A stretch of DNA of 64,000 nucleotides from Zarea fungicola (taxonomy: Eukaryota; Ascomycota; Sordariomycetes; Hypocreales; Cordycipitaceae): positions 9,121-73,120 of the forward strand of contig FWCC01000028.1 of NCBI GenBank assembly GCA_900169235.1, read 5' to 3'. This document shows, piece after piece, positions 1-11,920 of the stretch. Positions within the stretch are counted from its first letter, which is position 1, and each line of letters opens with the position of its first letter. The notes below the pieces were generated by a model. It was not told where the DNA came from. It did not search any database and saw nothing but the letters and a program-made list of their open reading frames with translations. A program made the position numbers and the translations under genes.

Positions 1-915
1 GCGACCATCCTGCACCTGACTGGTGAACGGATCATTATGCCAGATTTGCTTCTAGCCGGTGAAGTAAAGTGGAGTAAACACTATAGAGCTGACAATTTAT
101 AATGTGATGCAAGCTACTACAAATTGGTGACTTGTACAATAGCTGTGCTGGGATTACTGTTAGGTCTCGGTTGAACGTTTTGTATAGTGTTGCATTCCCG
201 TTACGTAACTGTTTGAACGTTGAGATGTCAGGAGTAGCCTATTTACCTTTCGCTCTTCTCCCCAATTTCAGATATCGTTGATTTGAGAAAGAATAGTTTA
301 TAATTGACTCGATGTCGGAGACTGGGGGCCATGAACACTCCCCTGGTTCGCATAGAACCAGTAGTAGTAATTGCCAGCCTGCAAAAGAACATGATGAGAG
401 GCCATCTTTAGATTGCATGGCCGATAAAGGGCTTCAAAGATGTAACAAATTGATATCGCGAACCAGACCCGAAACTGCCGTTCTACTGCATTTGCGCCAG
501 AGGAGCCCGCTGCATTACCAATGTTCTCCAAGAACCCCAAATCTAACCGTGCGTAGCCCACCGTTTGGGAAAGCAGAAGCGCTATTGTAAGCATCAGTCG
601 CAGGCGGGCAACAATACGTAGATTTGCTCCTGTCGACTCTTGGACTGAAGCCTAACTCTAGCAGTGACCAGTGGTATAATGATGCGCATAAGATGTGTTC
701 CGAAATACAAAGCTAGCAAAGTTGAAAAAACAATGGCCGACGGAGCATCGCAACTGGACCAAGACGCTCATTGCACGCTGGCGGGTTCCGTCTGTGCTTC
801 AATTGTGCAATAGTTTCTAGGAAGACAGTTAATCGGTCTTGGCGTGCGAGGAAAGTCTCCCTTCTAGAGCTGGGAGAAGGAAAAGTAACTCGAAAGTCAA
901 GGGAAAAGGTCCCAT
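1..915. other. Gene-free left edge
   Basis: I see no convincing coding region here. The open frames in both directions are short, lack recognisable motifs and overlap one another antisense, as expected of non-coding sequence. The stretch ends at a 5-bp direct repeat (911-915) that borders the solo LTR. Confidence 0.5.
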
Positions 916-1231
916 TGTTGTGACTACTGAGTCAGGTCAAGCAGCTCTTCTGATGAAGCCTGACTCCTGCCGCAGCAGGCTTCCGTCGGTCAACCGGCCT
1001 GACCGACAGCAGCCTGTCGTCAATACGAAGACATCACGGCAGCTGAGGAAAGAGGAATCTTTGCTGTTTGTTGTTTGCTTTTCCTGTTCCTGAATTCCTG
1101 TATATAGAAGAGGAATTACTCCTCTATCCATAACTAAAGTTTTAGATTAATCACAATCAGTTACAATACGCATATACTTGGAGAAGCCCCTCTCAGTACT
1201 GTGCCTTGTAGCTACTCGTGATATACCAACA
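916..1231 (+). repeat. Solo LTR, probably Ty1/copia-type retrotransposon
   Basis: The element starts TGTTGTGACT and ends ACCAACA, the TG...CA termini of a long terminal repeat. It is flanked on both sides by the same 5-bp word, cccat, at 911-915 and 1232-1236, a retrotransposon target-site duplication. A second copy lies inverted at 24736-25005 and matches over most of its length, including the termini, the GCCTGACTCCTGCCG block, the TTTGTTGTTTGCTTTTCC block and the CCCCTCTCAGTA block. No internal gag-pol region is present, so this is a solo LTR left by LTR-LTR recombination. Orientation is taken from the TG to CA direction. The copia assignment rests on terminal style only. Confidence 0.85.
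976..1016. repeat. Near-perfect hairpin inserted inside the LTR
   Basis: The arms 976-992 and 1000-1016 are inverted repeats matching at 15 of 17 positions around a 7-nt loop. The other LTR copy lacks this segment: there the flanking blocks (ctcctgccg and catcacggc) are separated by much less sequence. It therefore looks like a palindromic insertion into this copy. Part of it (993-1009) resembles 4870-4886 in an intron of the methyltransferase gene. Confidence 0.7.
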
Positions 1232-1236
1232 CCCAT

Positions 1237-3763
1237 GGAACTGCTATGCTAATCATCACCACTGTGCGGAACATATGGCCTATTTTATGGTGGTTCAAGA
1301 CCTGTCAATGTACAGCAGAGATATAACGCGGCGCGACAATTAGTATTGGGTCGAGCTTCTTGTAAGCCGGTTTTAACAAGGTTCAGGTACTTCCGAGTAT
1401 GGCCTGTGATCGGAATTACTTGAGGCCCACTGCAACGGAGAAAATCAGTTGCATTTGTTTTTGAGAATAAGAGTCGATGCGACTACAATACTAGGAATAC
1501 TAGGGAGGTTTTACCTCTTATATTGCCTTTCATTAGTAGGGAGTCCCTTATAATCTGTGTGGAGACTCACAGCGTGTGGTTCCGACGCTACACGGACGGG
1601 TATTGATTGCATCGGCGGTGCGAGGCAATTTGCATAAAGTTCAAACTCTCAACCTCGCGATATCCAAGTTAAAGCTCCCATACTTTACCGGCCAACATTT
1701 TCCTGTTGGGAGCGCCTGTAAGAGAGGTCTGAGTTGACGTCGTCTGGCGACCCAAGATGGGTTACCCTACACAACAAGAAGTTGAACAAGACCTCCGCCG
1801 GCGGCGGCGGTCTTGTGCCATACAGGGCGGCCATCTCTCCAAGACAACTCAGCGCTGCACTATGCTTCCGATAATGTGCTTGGAAAGCCGCTTCCAAGCC
1901 CTGTGGTTTTGCAATGCGCCTCATAGCGGCGGGGTGGTGGATGATGCTCAGCATGAGGCAACTGACGTGACGACGAGACTTACGGCAGCTGTATCTTGAA
2001 TACTCCCCATTTCTCAATGTAAATAAAAAAATATATAGAAAAATCATATTCAAGAGTCCAACAAAAGTTATGCGATATGCTTCGCCCTGAAATGATGTGT
2101 ACTTTTGATGTTGGTATGCGAGTGGGTTCTGCCATATTTTACATGCAACTGGTATGGCGGGCTGCATATTGAATCAGCTCTTGAACGGGGGCGAAGAAAA
2201 AAACAACAAAATGCGAGAAGCGATCAAAGAAAAGAATGAAAGTTAAGGCCCTTTTATTGTATCTGTGGCCTTCAATGTTTAACAATCCAGCTCCGAACAA
2301 AGGGGTGGCCTGTCTCATTTGTACGCCTTCGTTCAAGTGATGTCTGAATTTTTGGGCGAGGAAATAAAAAAAAAAAAAAGTCAACAGCTCGTCAGTGCCG
2401 AGTTGAAGTATCAGAACTTTCGATTGCAACTTTTTCCTACCATACTGTTCTACCATTGTCGTGAGTTGGCCCTGTCATATCTCCTCCTGGCCTTTGCAGT
2501 CAACCGTGGACGACGCGATCGTGGTCATGCCGAGAACAGAAATGTCTGCGATTGGCGGGCTACACAGTGTGTAAATAAAAGGTTCTCATGACTGCAGAAT
2601 TTATAGTCGCCGATGCTCATCCTGTCCCACCAGGCCAGGGCCAGGGGTAGTTGCGCTGTTGATCGACCGGGGTCATTCCCAGGATTGCACACACGTGGCT
2701 GACCAACGAAGATGTTTAAAATAAAATAATAAATAAACTGCGATCCAGAGACACGTGCAATTAATTGCTTTTGGCACAAACAAAGTACTGTCAATGGCTG
2801 TTTAGCGGGTTCTAGCCAGGGCGGGCGCCCTCGTCGACTCAGCTCTTCACATACTTGTGGCTGTCCCCATGCTTGCGGTTGGTATACTTATTGAGGCCAG
2901 TAAGAAGCGCGCCGAAGTTGAAAGAATATCGATTTATTTTTAAACAAGCTTTTGATCTCTTATATTGCTCCCGAACGGAGGTGGTGTTTCTAATGCGTCG
3001 AAGAATTCAGCTTTATGCTCTGCTCTTGCCGGGAGCAGTTTGCGCAGGCATGTCGGCGGTACAGAACCGTCGTTTCATCATGTTTCGGCCTATGCCAATC
3101 CTTATCAGATTTTTCGCTTGGCATATAATTAAGCGTCGGCCTGTTTTCCCATCCGACGGTCTGCAGTACAGGCACGCACAAAGCAATTGAGACTGGCTTG
3201 GAATGCATGCCAAGCACACGCAAACTGCATTCAATAGATCAAATTATGTATGGAGCTGGAGTGGAGAGATGCATTTTGCGGTGCTATTTCGTGCGATAGC
3301 GGAGAAATTACCCAGTATTTCCAGTCGGCGCGATGCCCTCCCTTCCTGGCTCACTATTGGCGGAGGGGGTCGCACTCAGACAATCCTGGCATTCTGCTCG
3401 AGTTGGTCTTGTTTTGCGCGGACACAACAGAAAACGCATAATGAGAGAAAAGGACGGGCGTTGTGAGCATCAGTTCTGTGAACATGCCATCGACCATGTC
3501 ACAATACACCCTTGCACGTCAAGATCGACCCCCACGCCTACGCGCCTTGGGCTAGGTGCGTCCTGGTGGTTGCCAATAGGTGTCACCTGGCTGCCAGTCT
3601 CCATTCATTAGCTGGAACCGATAATTTGGAAAGCTGAAAACGGCGCTGGAAGTTTCCAAAGCGATATCCCATCTCCAATGTCCCCAACTGTGTACCGCAT
3701 TCCAGCCGTCCCATGCAGCTGCCCCTCCATCGCCACTTTAGCCATCAAGACCTCATGGTCAAG
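1237..3763. other. Gene-free stretch
   Basis: About 2.5 kb with no supportable gene. Several open frames of 60-160 codons exist on both strands, but none carries a recognisable domain or a plausible exon chain. An A-rich run occurs near 2368-2380. I see no tRNA- or rRNA-like sequence, but short RNAs cannot be excluded by eye. Confidence 0.5.
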
Positions 3764-3768
3764 TCATT

Positions 3769-5298
3769 TTATCGCCTCTCCGTAGTGGGTTTTCGTCCAA
3801 TAAAGACGTATCTGAAATGGAATTAGATTCGCTTCCTCCACTGGTGCTGTAGTGCCCCTCATGAAACAACTTACAGTGGGAAATATGCCTGTTACAGTGG
3901 CAGTCGCATCGATCAGTACTGGACAACAAGCAAATTTGCATTGCGACATCTTTACCTTCAATGTGGGATCACCTGCTTCATCTCTAGCGCTGCTGATCAA
4001 CCTCTCAAACTCTTCCATTGGCATCCTGCTCTCAAGGTCAGCACCACACTCTCTTGTTTCCTTTGTTGACTTGACACCGCGCACCTGCCGTGCTCCGTAA
4101 GTGGGTACAGAGCAACTGTTTCCAAAAGTTCCTTGATGTTTTCGCGGTTCGCTCGTCCTATCATTTGCTCTCGCGGCTCTGGACAACGTGTCAGCAAAGG
4201 CACAAAGCCGTCAAGCTCCACGAACCGAACCCTACCAGACGACCATGCGCTCATCGGGAGCGTTATCAACTTTGACTCGACATCGACGAATCCTGCGCTT
4301 TGCATCCAGCTGGCCATTTGCAGTGCTGCCCGTGGATTTTTGCGTCGCGACTGGATGTTTAGGTACCTACTCGACCATTTGGACAATGCATGATCTGCCC
4401 GGTCGCAGAGTGTCAGCGCAAATTCCCAACTTTGACAGTGACAGCACCGAGCAACTTGCCGTATGTCAATCTCCCATTATCTGATTGCGCATTCAGATAC
4501 ATCTCGACAAGCTGGCACCATCCTCCTTCCTTTGTCACTCGGTATATGTCTCGCACGTAGCTAGGCCAGCGGCCCGCGTCAACTCCATCAGCCACAAATT
4601 GGCTGTGGACTAGATCGAAAGAGTTTGCTTGGAATGTGAATCTACGTCATAGAATTAGCCACGTGCTATCGAGCATCAAACGCGCTTGGGCTCGGCAAAC
4701 CTCGCGTTTAGGTCGTCAATCTGGAAGTCAAGATTTCGCGGCACATCGTCGGGCAACATATGCGGGCTCACGTCCAAGCCCAACACCTGCAGTTGAGGTT
4801 TTTATTAGCATTCATCTTCATAATGCAAGAAGCTAACAAAGAATTGAGAGTTTTTTGGAACCAAAGCGCGCCGGCCTGACGGACAGTGGCCGTGCCATGC
4901 CACCCTGACCGGCCTGACCGAGACGACGCCAACCCGACCTCGACATTGAGGGACGTACCTGACATTCAGGATATCGTTCAGCTACTTCTACAGCCCAATT
5001 TGCAGCGCCGCATCCACAGTCTAGAACCCGTTGTGGTGATGGCATTGGTGGAAATATGAGCCTGTTGTCAAAGACTTTGCTGAGGACATTGTGCATCAGC
5101 TCCAGTCGTTCGATCTCTTCCTGAAACGCGCGTCAGCTGCCAGAAAGAATAAAAGGACAAAGTATGGTGCCAAACTTCATCAATAGGTGAAAAGTAAGTG
5201 CCGTGTTCGAGAGCGTACTTGTGGAATGTCCGGTCGCAGTACTCTATGGTTTCTCGAAACTCGGTGTCGAGTGTTGTTGTGTTATCGCTGACTCAAGA
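3769..5298 (-). CDS. SAM-dependent methyltransferase, LaeA/UMTA-like
   Basis: Class I methyltransferase of the fungal family that includes LaeA-type regulators and secondary-metabolite tailoring enzymes. It must be assembled from about seven exons. An early exon (about 5298-5183) reads TTLDTEFRETIEYCDRTFHK. The next starts EEIERLELMHNV and contains motif I, RVLDCGCGAANWAVEVAERYP (5130-4960). After an intron comes VLGLDVSPHMLPDDVPRNLDF (acidic motif II), then SFDLVHSQFVADGVDAGRWP, then ALQMASWMQSAGFVDVESKL, NRENIKELLETVALYPLTEH and MPMEEFERLISSARDEA. The last exon ends YVFIGRKPTTERR, the usual C-terminus of the family. Splice phases join, the last through a weak GTCGCA donor. The start codon is not resolved; the gene may begin upstream of 5298. 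No backbone synthase gene lies nearby, so its substrate is unknown. Confidence 0.75.
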
Positions 5299-5339
5299 AA
5301 TTAGTAGCACGGCAGGCCAAGAAAATAAGAATGGCGTAC

Positions 5340-8300
5340 AATTCGGCCATTTTTGTCCGCAATCAAGCTACAAGCTACTGATGTTGGAACTTGCGTGCGG
5401 CCCAGTCTTGCATCGCGGAGTGGGCAATTTGCTTTTTGCGCACCAAACGCCGAGCGTCAGTGGCTTGGTTGACCCACGAGATGGTGACGATTTACTCCCA
5501 AGTGAACTTTAGTCAGGTTTCGACCGAGAGCCGGCTCAGCAAAATTGTTAACCGAGTTGGTTGTTAAGCGAGAGCAACTTGACAAGCATCAGACCTGGTG
5601 CGAAGACTAGTCAAGCTGGGGCAATATTGCGCATGTCACATCACTCCCAAGACGTCAAACAAGGGGCAACCGAATACAAAGCGGCAAACATGCATTGGTG
5701 CTTCCCGGCTGCATACTTTAGTGGGCTAGGGTTATGTATGACAACGCTCTTTTGCGCCGCAATTGGGCAGCTGCATTTGACAGAAGCAGCTCTAGCGCGG
5801 CCAGGGTTCGCAAAAAGGCGTTTAAAAGAGATGTAGTGAGACATCCCAAAAGCCAAGCAACTATAGTTATGTCTCTACTGGATCAGATAACGTCGGGCCG
5901 ACTTAGAAGCTTGAATGCCGCTCGACTAGGCAATGCGGACGATAGAGACCTGATAACCGCACGGAATAAGGCACTGTACCTATTCATTGAGCTTCCAGGC
6001 ATACTCCATCCGTTTATTCCAGAAAGAAAAACCATGGCGGCCCCTCTCGGAACAGCTCGCCGAAACCAAACATATTCTCTTGATTGAGCTCGGCTCTGTC
6101 GTCAGACAAGCTACGAGAAAGTGCTGCGAAGTACAGTTGGCCATCAGAAAGTGTCAACTTTGACTTTCTAGTTGCCACCTTGGGGAAGCAGACATGCTAA
6201 ATTGAGACGTTTGATAGATTGGGACTGCTAAGAGATACCCAACATTGAGGCGCAGGAGGATATCCACAATCAACGTGGCCGACCGTTGGCGGATAACTGT
6301 TCTGAGGACCCTACCGGCCGGCGAACTAAGCATTATGCTAGATTTGTCTGTCGAGTCGTGAGAGGTGGGCAGCAGAGCGAAGCATTTTCAGCGACGGAAG
6401 AAGCCAGGCCAGACCACCTTTGGCAATGACAGTGACCAGCGTGAAAGCTCCAATAGCGCACCTGATTCGCCTGTTTGTACAGGGTCTCCTGTGCATTGAA
6501 AATTACTGGTTCGTTTGGCAAGCAACAGCTGACGACTGCATTCATGGGTGAGCCTTTTACGCAGTGGTGGGCCGACAGGAGGGGACATACCCACCTGGAT
6601 TGTCACGGCCAGCATCTACTTGGCCATATTACGGGCCTGGATTTGGAAGCATCTGAAAGTAAGCACAGGTCCTCTGCCTGAGGCGCGCAGCTGCGGACGA
6701 GGATGGTCTTGTGCTTTGTGGTTTCCATTTTGCACAAGCATCGGTGCAGGACTAGGCACCTATAATGCAAGCTATTGTGCGGAGTATAGATGGCAACGTC
6801 GCCAGAGCTGTCGTCGATTTTCCAAGAGAGGCAGGTGACGTCTGTGCCGGGCCGAGACTTCATTTTATTACGCCTTGACGCAGGCCTCGACCCGTGGGTA
6901 GCATGATCGCCGAAACTGCCTCGTGATCCATTGTCACGGTCCAATGGCCTTATTGGTACGAGGTAACCGTAAATTGACGGGGAGAAACTATAAATTTCTC
7001 ACTTTTCGCTTGCGGTCTGTCTCCGTGCGCGCGCCACACACCTCCAGCACCCGTTCACGGTCCTCGTCAATTGAAGTGATACATGAGCTGCCATCGGATA
7101 CCGGAAAGGCTGGCGAATTTTTTCCTTGGAAACATTTTGGTGGCTTCTACGAGTGCAAGAGAGCGGTAAGCCGGCGCGGCTAAAATGACTGACTCGGACA
7201 TGTTGGGTACGGCCAACGGGCGAACGGCCCAGCATTGCGGGACCGGACGACGGCTTCCACGGATCCCTTTTAAATGGAGAGAAACTGTCCGGGAAGCTTG
7301 TAGCAGGTAATAAACTTGTGGTCACGACCCTTGTCTTTGAGGTCTCGACTATAGAGGCAGGAATCGGACAAAGCTAGCGACGATAATTTATCACCGACAC
7401 TACCAGCCCCATACTATTTTCTGCATACCCAGATGACGCACTATGTATGGAGAACTATTGCTTCCCCACTGACAAACAGACGGAGACGAGACGAACTAAT
7501 CCGGCACCTGTGAGGCTGTGACCCTTGTTATGCTTGCCACGATCCAGGACGGAACGAGAGGCTTTGACAGAAATGATCGGGAGTAATCGGCAGCAGAAAC
7601 GGGACGGTTCTCAGCGGCAGCACTTGGATTAGTTGACCACCTGAAAGAGATTCCAGCATCAGCGGTGCAAAAGCAAGATGAGGAATAACTAATGGGCGGC
7701 CAACTACTACGGTTTAGCTGGCCGCAGGGCTGAAGTGTCCACGGACCTTGTCCGGCTACGACAGCCAGGTCTAGAAGCAGGTCTGGGGGCGACACCGAGA
7801 CAGGATGAAGACTTTTTGAATGTCGGCATGAGAAAACAAGGCGCAGAAAAGCGCCCCCAGCATCCTTTGGCCACGTTTGTGCGTGGGCCAGTAGTGGAAC
7901 GGTCCGCTCTCGGCCCGCCGCCATTTGGTAGCATCACTTCATCGTCATACGGCCATTTTTTTGCCACTCAAAGGTGACGTCTGGACGGACAGGTGCCGGA
8001 CACATTCCCAACTTATACTCCCAATCAGAGAGATGAAGAACCTGCCCAACGGACGCCTTGTAGAGTCCGAGCGGTGTGTGACCTTTTGTGTCTGGTTGCG
8101 CTGAGGCGGTGAACCCAAGCAAACTAATCATCTCATATGACCTGAAGAAGAGTCTGCCCTCACGACAATATGGAAGCAGAGGGGGAGAGCGCATTACGAT
8201 GGGGATTTTGCGATAGCTCGACAAGTGGTGCCGTTCCTATCTTGAAAGTTGAAGATTTGTCTTTTGAGATATGTTCGGGCGAAGGATACTGGGTATTTGC

Positions 8301-9318
8301 TTGCCCTCCACCTCCCCTGGTCCGGACAACGTCGGGCCAGCAGGGTTCTTCCTCGCCCCCCCTTGTAGTGGGACACCCTCATTTAAAGAGACCGTTTCTA
8401 TCAGATGCTGGCCATTCCGTCTAACTAGCTCGGGGTTCGGTTGGGAGGGGGGGGTTTTCGCCCGAAAGCAAAGAGGTTTTGCCCGTTGTGAGTAACGGAG
8501 TATGGAGAAGACTAAAACTTGTAACCCCTGTAGAACTGTACACGAGGGGGGCGGCGCGCGGGATGGGCGGCCAAATGCCGTGCTTCTTACATTGAAACTT
8601 TCTAGTTTACCCTCCTCCTCCCCCTGCCTTTTCCCTCCCCCCTGTCAAAAAGCAAGACCCCTGGCAGGCATTTGCCCCCCTGGTCGGGCTGCCAAGAATT
8701 AGACGAGAGCGAGTTTATTTTTAATCAACAGCAAAGAGGAAACAACAGCCAGAGCCCGCGCCAGCGCCGGGAGTTCCTCTTTTTCAGAAACGTCATGGAA
8801 ATATGAAAATATAAACAAGACATTTTAAATATCTGCTAGCAGGGGTTTTCATTTGGGTAAGAATGGGACGGCAAACTACTTGTAAGCTTAAAAAAAGTTG
8901 TAGCCCTTGACTTGGCACTAACATGACAACCCTGAACCCTGTGGGAGAGATGTTCGGCGCGATGTCGGCAATTGATTTCGATGTTGGCTATTTGTGTGGT
9001 TCGTTTGCTGTCGTTTCTGTTTATTTTATGTTTTGTGTTTAATTCCCATTTATTCATGAATGACAATCTATGGCAGAGAAACTGTGTGCTGCCTTTTTTT
9101 TCTTTTTGTGTATATTCAAATTCCCATTTATTCATGAATCACCAACACAATCTATGACCGAGTTTAAGAAATAATACAAAAAAAAATAATGAAATGTAGT
9201 TGTTCCCAACTCAACTTGCAACTATACTGATACAAAAAAAGACAACGGCCTTCTTAGTCTATATGCTTTCCCGGAAATTCATACTCCCTTCTCTTCTGCA
9301 TCTCCATTTTTTCCCGCC
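5340..9318. other. Gene-free stretch of about 4 kb
   Basis: No gene could be supported. Open frames are short, unordered and present on both strands. Homopolymeric and pyrimidine-rich tracts occur near 8440-8650. A 21-bp direct repeat lies at 9041-9061 and 9119-9139. The rightmost few hundred bases are probably the 3' flank of the PI4-kinase gene on the minus strand. Confidence 0.45.
9041..9139. repeat. 21-bp direct repeat, 78-bp spacing
   Basis: The word aattcccatttattcatgaa plus a following t occurs at 9041-9061 and again at 9119-9139. Both copies are followed within about 12 bases by caatctatg. This looks like a short, partly diverged tandem duplication in the 3' flank of the PI4-kinase gene. 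Confidence 0.8.
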
Positions 9319-11920
9319 TCAACACCAGGTAAAGACGGGGTTACTCGTCTTGACAGCCTCGAGACGCTCCACAATGACTTTTCGCTGATTACCCATCTGG
9401 CCCTCTGCAGCCGCATACCCGAGGTCGCCCTCGAGCAAGTCGTCCTCTCCTCCACCGCCCCCGTAATACTCATCATACGCGCCTCCAGACGGCGCGTGAT
9501 CGCCGTACATTTGCTGCGCAATGGAGTGACTGTTGCGCCGGCCGGCGGCCGTCGTGTTGAAGGAGTAGCGGCGCTGATGGCGGAGGGAGTCGCGCTGCTG
9601 GGACTGGCTCCGGGGCGGGTCGTACGTGTTGAGTGTGCGTGGAGGCACGTGGAAGGATGCGCTGAGATTGTTGCTAGTGTTGCCGCCGCGACGTTTGCCC
9701 CTACTCGTGTTTGTGCTCGTGTCGAGACTGGTTTGGCGGGAGTGGTGGCGGGACCGGGACGACGAGGGTGACAGCGATGTGATGTCGTCGCCGCCGTCTT
9801 CTGAGATTGGGGTTGTGATATTTGTAGTGGTGGTGGTGGTGGCCGTGAGCTTGGGACTTGTAATCTCGAAGCGGCCTGCCTTGGGCAGCTGGCCAGGCAG
9901 CGAGGCGTCGCCAAAGCCAAGCAAGTCGGCTGTCGGCGCCGGTGCAGCAGCGGACGAGGCCGATGCGGCGTTGTGGCCGGTTGGTGGTATGGAGCTAGCA
10001 ATGTCCAGCTCATCTGGGTCCATGGATGTGCGGGAGGCGAGAGCGTTGCGGCGCATCTCCGACGAGGTGACACGCATGGGCACGGCGACGGGTACATCGA
10101 CAAGATCGTCCCAGACGCAGACCTTGGCGCGACGGGTGAGCTCAAGAGGCCCATGATCCGCAGTCTTTAGTGCCTCCACCACGTTCCAGGCTTGACCCTT
10201 CATGACGGCGATTTGCTTGGCAAACATGCGCTCCTGAAAGTCCTCGTCGACTTGGAAGACGCGCTTTAGGGCGAGCTGCGTCTGGCTCCACCAGGCTGTC
10301 GATGTGAGAAGCGGCAGGAAGTGGTCGCGCGTCTTTTGGGAAAAGGGACGTCCGATGAGGTCGACGGGGAGGAAGAGCCAGCCAAAGGGGAAGCTGCGCC
10401 AGGCGTCTGGATGCTTCCAGGGCCAAGAGAGCGAGTTGTCAATGGCGCCGAGGACCATGGTAGTGTTCTTTTCTGCGGCCTGCTGCCGCTTGGATGCGTG
10501 CATTGGCTTCTGACGTCTGTACGGGTAGGATGCCGTGGAGGGTGTAGAGGGCATCTCGCCTGGGCCGATAGGTCTGGCTCGATCCTCATCTTGCTCCACC
10601 TCCGTCGTCTCCAGGTTGAGATGAAGCGGCTCCGTGGCAATTGAGACGGCGCCGGTGTCGTGGTCGACCTTGACCATCCAGTTATCCAGGCCTCTGTCCG
10701 TGTTGCGCATAATGTAGTCGAGAATAACCAGCTTCTCGAGCTCTTCGCGAAACGACTGCTTCAAGTCATCTGTCCAGGCAAAGCGCGGCGGCTCTTCGGG
10801 CGGCGGTGACCGGTTGGATCCATGTGACGAGTCGCCTTCCTCATCGCTGGAGTCGGGGTCCTCTTCGGCCCGGTTTGACGTTGAGGGACGGCAGGAGTCG
10901 GACCACTTCTTGTTCTTGCCGTTGCGGGCGTCCTTGTTGGTCGAGGTGCGGAAACCAGACCAGTATTGATCAGGCCAAGGGTTCTCGCGGAGGAAGACGT
11001 TGGCATCCTTGAAGCCCTTGAGGAAGACCTGGAAACTGCCGGGCTTGGGGGGGAAGGGCTTCTTCTTGCGATAGAATTTGCGACGGTCCCAGTATGGGTA
11101 GTGGAAGGACTTGGAGGATAGCCAGACGACATCAGTGTATGGGACCATGTTTGTTTGTAGCTGGCGATCGAGGACGTAGGCAGCCGCTTCGCTAACATAT
11201 GATAGATTGGGAATCAGACTATGAGAAGGTTAGTATGTGACATGGCCGGAAGTAGGTACATGACGTCTCTTCTCACCATGCTCGACCAAAGAAGCAGGGG
11301 AACAGATTTCGATGAATCCATTTGTTCCATTTGGGATTACCGGCCGCGTAGGGCTCCTCGTCCTTGGGCTTAAAGACACCGACAATCTTGCCGTCGGGGT
11401 CGCGGGCAAAGTAGCTGCCAGAGCTACCCTGGGAGATCATGCTCGGGTGTACCTCTGCTCGAATGGCAACCCTGACACTTTCTACAATAGCTTCAAACTG
11501 GGCCTTTGTGATGTCACCCTCGGGTACGTTGGCGAGGCCCTCGGGGGTGATGGGTCGAACGCCATCTGGAGCGCGGAATACGGAGTGTTGGATCTCGAGG
11601 CGCTCCTCCTCGCCGGCAAAGCTCTTGCCGCGGCCGCGCTTGAACTTGGAGGCAATCTCATCAGCCCAGCGCTCGAAGCGCGCATTGATGGCTTTGATGT
11701 CGACGCCTCCGGTACTACCGACGCGGCGTCGAAACTTGGGCCGGTTTGTGGACTGGTTGCCGCCAGTGATGGAGGAGAAGCGAGGGCGGCCGGCTGAGGC
11801 GGAAGGGTTCAGGGCGGCCGAGGCATCGGGGCCAGCAAATTCATCGTCAGAGTCGTCACTAAAGCGGTCGGCCTGGGTAAGTCGCTCGTAGCCCGTCGTG
11901 GGTGGCCGTGTCTTGGGCAT
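9319..11920 (-). CDS. Type II phosphatidylinositol 4-kinase (Lsb6-like)
   Basis: Makes phosphatidylinositol 4-phosphate on Golgi, endosomal and vacuolar membranes. Two exons, 11920-11277 and 11218-9319, joined by a 58-bp intron (donor GTGAGA, acceptor CATAG), give about 847 residues. The N-terminal region is disordered (FSDDSDDEFAGPD). The kinase core begins around residue 160 with SQGSSGSYFARDPDGKIVGV and FKPKDEEPYAAGNPKWNKW (the ATP-binding lysine follows VF). It continues FPCFFGRACLIPNLSYVSEAA and, after an acidic insert, LEKLVILDYIMRNTDRGLDN, the catalytic NTDRG motif. The C-terminal 200 residues are low complexity (Ser/Thr/Gln, poly-Gly), as in other filamentous fungal Lsb6 proteins. Housekeeping gene; the start is the first Met of the long exon. 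Confidence 0.93.

Noticed and set aside
1685..2167. 160-codon open frame on the minus strand
   Set aside because: Composition changes along its length, an antisense frame overlaps it, and no motif is recognisable.
1..6370. Similarity between 28-55 and about 6322-6350 (cattatgc-agatttg core) suggesting RIP-mutated duplicate copies
   Set aside because: Only about 21 of 27 bases match and the similarity does not extend, so it could be chance.
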